Source: Actinomycetota bacterium
GTDB taxonomy: Bacteria; Actinomycetota; Thermoleophilia; Solirubrobacterales; Solirubrobacteraceae
Assembly: GCA_019348575.1 (NCBI GenBank)
Contig: JAHWJE010000091.1
Location: 1 to 6,684, forward strand
Length of the DNA stretch: 6,684 bases
Direction of reading: 5' to 3'
Below, in pieces: positions 1-5,875 of the stretch; positions within the stretch are counted from its first letter, which is position 1, and the number at the start of each line of letters is the position of its first letter. The translations under genes and the position numbers were made by a program. A model generated the notes under the pieces. That model made no database searches and was not told the DNA's origin. It saw only the letters and a program-made list of their open reading frames with translations.

Positions 1-176
1 GCGAGCGAGAGCACGCTCCGTCGCTGCCCGCCCGCGCGCCGCAGCGTCGTCCACGCCGCGCGCGCGACCTTGCCGCTGACCCTGCTGACGGCACCGGGCC
101 GGAAGAGCACGGTGAAGATGTCGTGGCCGATGACCGCGATCAGCGCGATCCCCGCGGCCAGCGAGACGACGGTCAT
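1..176 (-). CDS. Ion-channel-family membrane protein, N-terminal part (cut by window edge)
   Basis: This gene reads leftwards off the window, and only its first 58 codons are visible, with no stop among them. The start is the ATG at 176-174, preceded by a GGAGAG Shine-Dalgarno-like sequence (complement of 186-191) nine bases upstream. The peptide opens with one hydrophobic segment of about 20 residues containing GIALIAVIGHDIFTVLF, followed by a basic stretch rich in Arg. From memory, a first helix ending in a D-(I/V)-F-x-T-L-F-x-P-type sequence and then a basic loop is typical of actinobacterial small potassium/ion-channel-family proteins. The pore region that would prove this lies outside the window, so the family call is tentative. 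That the frame is coding is better supported: good start, RBS, and a membrane helix. It is divergent from the patatin gene, with 76 bases between the two starts. Confidence 0.6.
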   Translation of the reverse strand, partial: MTVVSLAAGIALIAVIGHDIFTVLFRPGAVSRVSGKVARAAWTTLRRAGGQRRSVLSL

Positions 177-252
177 GGCGCCGTGCTCTCCGCTGGCTGC
201 GATCCGCATGCGGCGACAGGTCGATGGGACCGAATGTGTCATCGTCGCTGCG

Positions 253-1257
253 ATGCCCGCGGCAGATCTCGTCCTCGAAGGCGGCGGCATGAAGGGGATC
301 GGTCTCGGCGGCGCGATCGGCGCCCTGATGCGTGCGGGCTACCGGTTCGAGCGCGTCGCCGGCACCTCGGCTGGGGCGATCGCCGGCGCGCTGGTCGCAG
401 CCGGTGTCAGCGAGCGCGAGCTCGCGGATGCGATGGCACGGCTGAGGTACGAGCGCGTGCCCGACCGCGGGCTGCCGAAGATCCCGCTGCTCAGCGAGGG
501 CATCTCGCTGCTGCACGACGGCGGCGCCTACGAGGGCGACTACATCCACCGCTTCGTTCGCGACGAGCTCGCGGCGCTCGGCGTGCGCACGTTCGGCGAC
601 CTGCGCCGCAGCGATCCCGGCGCCGACGCCAACCTCCCGCCCGAGCGCAGCTACGCGCTCGTCGTCATGGCGACGGACATCACGCACGGCCGCCTGCTGC
701 GGCTGCCCTGGGACTACGCGCTGCTCGGGCTCGATCCCGACGAGCAGCTCGTCGCCGACGCCGTGCGGGCCTCGATCTCGATCCCGCTGTACTTCGATCC
801 GGTCGTCGTGCGGGATGGCGAGACCGGCGAGCGGGTGACGCTCGTCGACGGCGGCGTGCTGTCGAACTACCCGATCGAGATCTTCGACCGCACCGACCTG
901 CGCCCGCCGCGCTGGCCGACGCTGGGGGTCAAGGTCGTGCCCGAGCTGTCGGCGGGGCAGCGCGGGCTCTTTCCGGGGATCGCGCTGCCGGCGCTGCCGC
1001 CGGTCAGGCTGCTCGAGCAGGTCGTCGCGACCGCGATCGCCGGCCACGACCAGAGCTACCTCGAGCGCCCCTGCGTGCGCCGCCGGACGATCGCGGTCGA
1101 CACGCGCGCCGTCGGCATCGTCGAGTTCGACGCCTCCGCACGGCAGCGCGCGATGCTGATCGCCAACGGCGCCGCGGCGGCGCAGGCGTTCCTCGCGACA
1201 TGGGACTGGGACGCGTTCCGGCGCGCATGTCCGGACGTCCCGACGGCTGCGGCGTAG
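253..1257 (+). CDS. Patatin-like phospholipase family protein
   Basis: Predicted serine acyl-hydrolase (patatin/RssA-type fold) of 334 residues, probably cleaving acyl groups from lipids with a Ser-Asp dyad. All three family hallmarks are visible: the glycine-rich oxyanion loop GGGMKG at residues 10-15, the nucleophile elbow GTSAG at 37-41 (Ser39), and the DGG motif with the dyad Asp at 199-201, followed by VLSNYPI. The C-terminal third (VGIVEFD..., then a helix ending AAQAFLATWDW) also matches bacterial patatin-like proteins. There is no signal peptide, so it is likely cytosolic or membrane-associated. I chose the ATG at 253 because homologues start a few residues before the LEGGG segment; an in-frame ATG at 208 is the main alternative, and neither has a good Shine-Dalgarno. 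The frame stays open back to 70, but that part runs antisense to the channel gene. It ends with TAG, 37 bases from the convergent MFS gene. The physiological substrate is unknown. Confidence 0.9.
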   Translation: MPAADLVLEGGGMKGIGLGGAIGALMRAGYRFERVAGTSAGAIAGALVAAGVSERELADAMARLRYERVPDRGLPKIPLLSEGISLLHDGGAYEGDYIHRFVRDELAALGVRTFGDLRRSDPGADANLPPERSYALVVMATDITHGRLLRLPWDYALLGLDPDEQLVADAVRASISIPLYFDPVVVRDGETGERVTLVDGGVLSNYPIEIFDRTDLRPPRWPTLGVKVVPELSAGQRGLFPGIALPALPPVRLLEQVVATAIAGHDQSYLERPCVRRRTIAVDTRAVGIVEFDASARQRAMLIANGAAAAQAFLATWDWDAFRRACPDVPTAAA

Positions 1258-1294
1258 GCGCGACCCGCGTGCTCGCCGGGGGCCAGGAGAACGT

Positions 1295-2512
1295 CTATGC
1301 GAGAGCTGTTCGGCGCGGCCGCTCGCCACGCAGGCGCAGCGCCAGCAGCGCAGATGCCCCGGCGGCGAGCGCAGTGATCGCGAAGAACGCGTGGGCGTGG
1401 ACGTCGGCGTCGCCGAGCAGCGCGGCCAGCAGCAGCGCCGACACGATGCTGCCCGCGTAGCGGCCGGTCGAGAAGAGACCGGCGGCGACGCCGGCGTGCT
1501 GCGGCGCCACCGCCTCGATCGCCGCCGTCTGCAGCGGGGCGTTGGCAAGGCCGAGACCGATTCCGGCGAGCAGCAGCGCGCCGGCGAGCCCGAGCGCCGA
1601 AGGCACGGAGCCCATCGCCGCGAGCATCGCGCCGGCGACCGTGAGCAGCGCAAGCCCGGCGCCGGCGGGCAGGCGGTGCCCGCGGCGGTCCGCGAGGCGC
1701 CCGCCGAGCGGGGCCACGGCGATCATCGCGACCGACAGCATCGCGAGTGCCAGGCCGGCGTCGGCCGCCGACCATCCGGGCCGCGCGGCGAGCACGACGG
1801 GCACCGCGAGCAGCGTGCCGTACATCGCGAGGTTGCTCAGCCCGACGGCGGCCGTCGCGGCGCCGAAGACGGGGGTGCGCAGCGGCTGCGCCCAGTCCCA
1901 GCGCGGGCGGGCGGGGGCGCCCGTCGCGAGCGTCTTGGCGCGCGCCACGCTCGGCAGCGCGCGCAGCGACAGCACGACCGCCGCGGCGACGACAGGGACG
2001 TTCACGAGGAAGATCGCGCGCCAGCCGAAGGCCCCCACGAGCACGCCGCCGAGGGCCGGGCCGACCGCCGCGGCGACGCCGACGGCCGAGCCGAGCAGGC
2101 CGAAGCCGGCGGCACGGCGGCCTTCGGGCAGCGCGTCGCGCAGCAGCGCCATCGCGTTCGGGAACACGAGCGAGCCGGCGATCGCCTGGCCCAGGCGGGC
2201 GGCGATCAGCAGCTCCAGCGAGGGCGCGAGCCCGGCCGCCGCCGAGCTCGCGGCGAATCCGAACAGCCCCCACAGCAGGACCCGGCGGCGCCCGAGGCGG
2301 TCGCCCAGCCGGCCCGCGAACGGGCCGAGCGCCGCCATCGCGAGGAGGTACGACGTGACCAGCCAGCTCGACGCGGCGACGCCGCCGCCCGTGCCCGACG
2401 CGATCTCGGGCAGGGCGACGGCGAGCATCGTGGAGTTGAGCGGGAGCAGCGTCCCGCTCAGCGCCACGGCGGCGAGGACCGGGGTGTCAGAGGATCCGGA
2501 CGATGCCCGCAT
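1295..2512 (-). CDS. MFS transporter, drug-efflux type, 12 TM segments
   Basis: Integral membrane proton-coupled antiporter of the major facilitator superfamily, 405 residues. I count 12 hydrophobic segments in two halves of six, separated by a basic linker containing PRWDWAQ. Motif A (GRLGDRLGRRRVLL) lies in the TM2-3 loop and a decayed copy (GGRLADRRGHRLP) in the second half. The antiporter motif C (GPALGG) is in TM5, followed by FGWRAIFLVNVPV. These features and the opening LLPLNSTMLAVALPEIA resemble EmrB/QacA-like drug exporters, but the protein lacks the extra central helix pair of 14-TM DHA2 members. The start ATG (2512-2510) lies inside the upstream dikinase gene, giving a 26-base overlap, with a GAGG Shine-Dalgarno nine bases before it (complement of 2522-2525). 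Coupled translation with the phosphotransferase genes suggests a shared job, perhaps exporting the same compound or its product. The substrate is not deducible. No clear terminator hairpin follows the TAG stop. Confidence 0.9.
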   Translation of the reverse strand: MRASSGSSDTPVLAAVALSGTLLPLNSTMLAVALPEIASGTGGGVAASSWLVTSYLLAMAALGPFAGRLGDRLGRRRVLLWGLFGFAASSAAAGLAPSLELLIAARLGQAIAGSLVFPNAMALLRDALPEGRRAAGFGLLGSAVGVAAAVGPALGGVLVGAFGWRAIFLVNVPVVAAAVVLSLRALPSVARAKTLATGAPARPRWDWAQPLRTPVFGAATAAVGLSNLAMYGTLLAVPVVLAARPGWSAADAGLALAMLSVAMIAVAPLGGRLADRRGHRLPAGAGLALLTVAGAMLAAMGSVPSALGLAGALLLAGIGLGLANAPLQTAAIEAVAPQHAGVAAGLFSTGRYAGSIVSALLLAALLGDADVHAHAFFAITALAAGASALLALRLRGERPRRTALA

Positions 2513-4139
2513 CGCCGTCGACCTCGATCGTCTGGCCGTCGGCGATGACGCTCGTCGCCATGCCGGTGCCGACGACGGCCGGGATGCCGTACTCGCGCGC
2601 GACGACGGCGCAGTGGCTCAGCACCCCGCCGGTGTCGGTCACGACGGCGGCGACGGTCGCGAACAGCGGCGTCCACGGCGGCGCGGTCGTCTCGGCGACG
2701 ATGATGTCGCCGGGCTGGAGGCGGCCGGACTCGGAGATCGAGTGGATGACGCGCGCGGTGCCGCGGACGACCCCGGACGAGCCCGCCGAGCCGCGCAGCT
2801 CGCCCGGAGCGCCGGGTGCCTGCGGGACGCCGTTGAACTTCATCGCAAAGCGCGTGAACGGGTCGTCGGGCGGCGGCGCGGTGGGGATCGCGCCCAGCAC
2901 CGGCGGCGGCGTGATCGTGCGCTGCTGGGCGATCGCGGTGAGCCGGTCGCGGACGACCGCGCGCAGATCCGTGCCGGGCGTCTCGAGCGCCGCGCGCAGC
3001 TCTTCGGGCGCGAGCATGAAGACGTCGTCGACGGCGACGATCGCGCCGTCGTGCACGAGCCGGCGGCCCGCCTCGAGCAGCACGGCACGCAGGTGGTGGA
3101 TCGACATGTTGTCGATGTAGAAGTTGTGGTCCTCGGAGATGACGAGCCCCGACTGCGCCGCGGCGAGCATCGCCTCGAACTGCCCGGCGATCTGCGCCGG
3201 GTAGTCGCGCAGCCGCTCACGTGCCTCCGCGATCGCGTGCTCGCGCGCCGCTGCCGCCGACTGCGTCGTGACCGCGGGCGCCTCGCTCTCGGGACGGCGG
3301 ACGAAGTCCTGCAGGCGCTCGATGACCGGCGACGGGTCCTCCGTCCAGCTCGGCGCGAGGATCGTCCACTTGTCGGCGCGGCGGCCGTAACGGTCGACGT
3401 AGTCCTCCAGCTCGGCGAGGAAGGCGCGGCCGTCGGCGCTCGCGTAGAGCGCCGGGAGGACCTCCGCGGCGGGGCGCGACACGAGCACCCCGCGGACCTC
3501 GGGGCTCGCGATCGCCCGCCGGCTCAGCGTCCACAGCGCCTGTCCGACCTCGACGGTCATGTTCGGCAGGCCCTCGAGCAGGCGATAGGAGTCAAGCGGT
3601 CCGGCGTCGGGGAACAGCCCCCGGTACAGCTCGTCGAACTCGCTGATCGCCAGGTAGGCGGGCAGCACGATCTCGAAGTGCAGCTCCCAGATGCGCAGCA
3701 GGCGCGCCCACGTCGCATCGACGTGCGCGACGAAGCGGCCGCGCGGCGCGCGCTCGAGGTCGAACGTCTCCCAGGAGACGAGGTGCGCGCGGACCTCGGG
3801 CAGGATCTGCTCGGACCACAGCTCGTCGAGGCGGCCGACAGCGCTGCGCACGGCGGCCTCGGCGAGCGCGCCCTGGGCGGCCATCTCGTCGGGCGTGCCG
3901 GTCATCGGCACCATCGCCTGGTACTGGTAGCCGTTGATCGTCCGCACCTCCATCCGCTCCAGCGGCGCGTCGTAGGCACGGACGCCGTGGCTGAAGCCGT
4001 GGCCGATCGCGCGCTCGATCATCGCCGACTCCATCGCGGCGAGCGGATCGGGGAAGTGCATCTTGTCCTGCTGCCAGAAGAGCGCCTCGTCGTCGGCGGC
4101 GAGGGCAAAGGCGGTCGCGGGGGTCGTCTGCGGGGTCAT
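2487..4139 (-). CDS. PEP-utilising phosphotransferase, phosphohistidine (swivelling) subunit
   Basis: A 550-residue protein equivalent to the middle and C-terminal parts of a PEP synthase or rifampin-phosphotransferase-like enzyme, lacking its own ATP-grasp domain. The C-terminal mobile domain (about residues 453-550) carries TGGVLSHCAVVARE; His509 is the expected phosphate-carrying histidine, followed by GIPAVVGT, an AT.. turn and VDG. The N-terminal 450 residues are mostly helical, with a FWQQDKMHFPDP segment (21-32), INGYQY (68-73) and a DHNFYIDN...VDDVFML region; this part probably binds the acceptor. The start at 4139 is well supported: a perfect AGGAGG lies four bases upstream (complement of 4144-4149), and its ATG overlaps the ATP subunit's TGA (ATGA). 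The open frame extends back to 4421, but that part is antisense-free overlap with the ATP gene and should be ignored. Known relatives include rifampin phosphotransferase and the His subunit of phenylphosphate synthase; the acceptor here is unknown. Confidence 0.85.
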   Translation of the reverse strand: MTPQTTPATAFALAADDEALFWQQDKMHFPDPLAAMESAMIERAIGHGFSHGVRAYDAPLERMEVRTINGYQYQAMVPMTGTPDEMAAQGALAEAAVRSAVGRLDELWSEQILPEVRAHLVSWETFDLERAPRGRFVAHVDATWARLLRIWELHFEIVLPAYLAISEFDELYRGLFPDAGPLDSYRLLEGLPNMTVEVGQALWTLSRRAIASPEVRGVLVSRPAAEVLPALYASADGRAFLAELEDYVDRYGRRADKWTILAPSWTEDPSPVIERLQDFVRRPESEAPAVTTQSAAAAREHAIAEARERLRDYPAQIAGQFEAMLAAAQSGLVISEDHNFYIDNMSIHHLRAVLLEAGRRLVHDGAIVAVDDVFMLAPEELRAALETPGTDLRAVVRDRLTAIAQQRTITPPPVLGAIPTAPPPDDPFTRFAMKFNGVPQAPGAPGELRGSAGSSGVVRGTARVIHSISESGRLQPGDIIVAETTAPPWTPLFATVAAVVTDTGGVLSHCAVVAREYGIPAVVGTGMATSVIADGQTIEVDGDAGIVRIL

Positions 4140-4999
4140 GCTGCCTCCTGGGCAAGGGTCGTGATCGGTCGGCACTGCAGGAGATGGAGGTCGTCGCCGG
4201 TCCAGGCGAGCTCGAGGTCGACGGGGAAGCCGAGGTCGCGCTCGAGCTCGAGCGCGAGGCTCGCCGCGCCGCGCGCCTGGATGTCGGTGATCGAGGGCAG
4301 CCGGCGCAGCGGCGCGGGGACGTCGACCTCGCGGCTGCCGCCCGGCGCGCGCACCGTCATGCGGCGCTTGTCGGCGATCGTGCGCCGTGCGACGGCGAGC
4401 GACGGGCGATGCAGCGCCCACTCGTCGGGCGTGACCGTTCCGCCGACGATGCTCTCGCCGAGCCCCCAGCTCACGTTGATGACGACCTCATCGCGGCTGC
4501 TCGTAAGCGGATTGGCGCTGAAGGCGACCGCGGCGACGTCGGCCGGGACTAGGAGCTGGACCAGGACCGCCAGGTGGACGCCGTCGACGGCGAGGCCGCG
4601 CTGGCGCCGGTACGCGCGCGCCCGCTCCGACAGCGCGGAGGCCCAGCAGCGCTCCACCGCGGCGATGACCGCCTCCGCGCCGACGACATTCAGGTACGTC
4701 TCGTGCAGGCCGGCGAACGAAGCGGCCGCACTGTCCTCGTCAACGGCCGACGAGCGGACGGCGACGAGCGGCTCGTCGTCCTCGCCGGCGGCGCGGGCGC
4801 CGAGCTCGGCGTAGGCGAGCTCGACCGCAGCCGGGTCGACCTCGCCGACGACGACGAAGCCGGGCGGGATCGGCAGGCGGTCGGCGAGGCCGGCGAGCGC
4901 GGCGGCCTTGCCGCCCGTGCGCCGTGCGCTTGCCGCGGCGGGGTCCTCGAGCCAGAGGATCGGCTGGTGCTGCGCGAGCAGGTGAACGGTGTCCTTCAT
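4136..4999 (-). CDS. PEP/pyruvate-binding (PPDK N-terminal) ATP-grasp subunit
   Basis: Stand-alone ATP-binding subunit of a PEP-synthase-like dikinase, 287 residues. In this fold ATP is cleaved and the beta-phosphate is passed to a histidine on a mobile domain, here encoded by the next gene. Visible motifs in order: TGGKAAALAGL (28-38), LPIPPGFVV (42-50), VAVRSSAVDED (79-89), SFAGLHETYLN (94-104), VQLLVPAD (147-154), FSANPLT (160-166), WGLGE (178-182), VTPDE (189-193), DLELAW (261-266, counterpart of the family's DIEWA, Glu263 kept) and LLQCRPIT (273-280). These cover the complete ATP-grasp domain and end exactly where fused relatives continue into the central domain. I start it at the ATG 4999-4997 (MKDTVHLLAQ), with GGAGAAG 11 bases upstream. 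The frame is open to an ATG at 5086, but that extension would run through the leader hairpin and has no family similarity. Expected to work as a complex with the His subunit. Confidence 0.87.
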   Translation of the reverse strand: MKDTVHLLAQHQPILWLEDPAAASARRTGGKAAALAGLADRLPIPPGFVVVGEVDPAAVELAYAELGARAAGEDDEPLVAVRSSAVDEDSAAASFAGLHETYLNVVGAEAVIAAVERCWASALSERARAYRRQRGLAVDGVHLAVLVQLLVPADVAAVAFSANPLTSSRDEVVINVSWGLGESIVGGTVTPDEWALHRPSLAVARRTIADKRRMTVRAPGGSREVDVPAPLRRLPSITDIQARGAASLALELERDLGFPVDLELAWTGDDLHLLQCRPITTLAQEAA

Positions 5000-5037
5000 C
5001 TCTCGCGCAGCTTCTCCGAGCGCCAGCACGCGGGATA

Positions 5038-5091
5038 GGAGGGTGGCCCGTGTCCCGGGGTACGGGTGGCCACACCCCTCCGGCAAGGGAG
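5038..5091 (-). promoter_or_regulatory. Leader hairpin with alternative pairing, between cobS and the dikinase genes
   Basis: The 132-base gap 5000-5131 holds a strong imperfect hairpin. GGAGGG (transcript side 5081-5076) pairs with CCCTCC (5043-5038), then TGG with CCA (5072-5070 with 5046-5044), then five pairs CCCGT/ACGGG (5066-5062 with 5051-5047), closing a loop that contains CCCGGG; three-base bulges sit on one side. In the minus-strand transcript, the GGAGGG arm can instead pair with an upstream CUCCCUU segment (5091-5086), so the two foldings exclude one another. No U-tract follows, so it is not a classical intrinsic terminator in this direction. It could terminate the cob transcript, act as an attenuator or leader for the dikinase/MFS genes, or protect the mRNA. 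The structure is visible; the function is inference. Confidence 0.5.
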
Positions 5092-5131
5092 CCGCGGGCC
5101 TGCGACTTCGCCGCGCTCGGCCGCCGCCGGA

Positions 5132-5875
5132 CTACGTCGCGAGGTACGCGGCGAGCACGGAGTACACGACGAGCTCCGTGACGAGCACCGCCGCGCCGAG
5201 CGTGTCCCCCGTACGGCCGCCGGCGACGCGGCGCGCGACGAGCGCCATCGCCGCGGCGGCGATCGCCGCGCCCGCCAGCGCGCACAGACCCGCAGCCACG
5301 CCGGCGGCGACGAGCGCGATCACGGCCGCGACGACCGTGCCGATCGCGAGCGTCGGCCGCCCGGCGGAGAACGCCGCGCCGAGCCCTTCCGCGCGCGCGG
5401 GCACGACGAGCGTCAGCTGCGCCAGCGCCGCCCAGCGCCCGAGCGCGTGCCCTGCGATCAGCGCGCCCGCAGCGTGCGGTGGCGACAGGCGCGCGACGGC
5501 GGCGGTCGCCAGCAGGGCGAACGCGACGAGCGCGAGCGCGCCGAAGGCGCCGATCCCGGGGTCGCGCATGACATCGAGGCGGCGCGCGCGGTCGCCGCGC
5601 ACGCCGAGCGCGTCCGCGCTGTCGGCGAGGCCGTCGTGGTGCAGCCCGCCGCTCAGGACGGCGGACACCGTGAGCGCGAGCGCCGCGCCGTAGAGGCTGC
5701 CCAGCAGCGCCTCCGCGAGCCCGTACGCGGCGGCCGCGACGACGCCGACGAGGCCGCCGACGAGCGGAAACCACTACGCCGCGCCGGGCTCGCTTCCCGC
5801 GCGCAGCTCGCGGCGGCCGACGGGGACGATCGTCAGCAGCCCGACCGCCGCGCGCGCCTCGTCGACGACCGACAT
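5132..5875 (-). pseudogene. cobS: Adenosylcobinamide-GDP ribazoletransferase CobS, interrupted by in-frame amber codon
   Basis: CobS (cobalamin synthase) is a membrane protein joining adenosylcobinamide-GDP with alpha-ribazole or its phosphate in the last part of B12 assembly. The reading frame from ATG 5875 to TAG 5132 would give 247 residues, the usual CobS length, but codon 34 is TAG (5776-5774). Similarity continues across it: VGLLTIVPVG (11-20) before, and WFPLVGGLVG (35-44) directly after. Conserved motifs follow: GGLHHDGLADSADALG (76-91, with Asp81, Asp85, Asp88), MRDPGIGAFG (103-112), and GGRTGDTLGA (219-228), separated by several hydrophobic helices. No second disruption is seen and codon usage is normal, so the stop is recent, a sequencing error, or tolerated. 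A GTG at 5668 (codon 70) could restart a 178-residue product lacking the first 69 residues but keeping the Asp-rich motif. The ATG follows the cobT stop with no gap and without a clear Shine-Dalgarno, so translation is probably coupled. Confidence 0.85.

Noticed and set aside
70..252. N-terminal extension of the patatin gene to an ATG at 70
   Set aside because: The extra 61 residues have no patatin similarity and run antisense to a better-supported membrane protein with its own Shine-Dalgarno; homologues begin just before the GGGxKG loop.
177..252. Divergent promoter between the channel gene and the patatin gene
   Set aside because: A promoter is expected here from gene layout, but no recognisable -35/-10 pair or operator repeat is visible, so no site is annotated.
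1258..1294. Bidirectional terminator between the convergent patatin and MFS genes
   Set aside because: I see no convincing inverted repeat or T-tract in these 37 bases.
4140..4421. Extension of the His-subunit gene upstream to a start at 4421
   Set aside because: It would overlap the conserved C-terminal half of the ATP-grasp gene in another frame and reads as Arg-rich shadow sequence; the ATG at 4139 has a perfect AGGAGG.
1542..4814. A plus-strand frame open for about 1090 codons, antisense to the MFS and dikinase genes
   Set aside because: Its translation is low-complexity Ala/Arg/Ser/Asp-rich sequence without domains. In DNA this GC-rich, stop codons are rare in antisense frames, and the minus-strand genes have full family motifs, clear starts and coupling.
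5000..5131. Cobalamin riboswitch or rifamycin-associated element in the gap before the dikinase genes
   Set aside because: No B12-box-like GCCACTG sequence or other cobalamin-riboswitch core is seen, and the gap lacks the symmetrical CTTGC-GCAAG core I recall for the rifamycin-associated element; only a lone GGCAAGG is present.
5774..5776. TAG reassigned to an amino acid in this organism
   Set aside because: TAG is the natural terminal stop of patatin, MFS, cobT and cobS in this window, at the expected C-terminal ends, so a general reassignment is unlikely.
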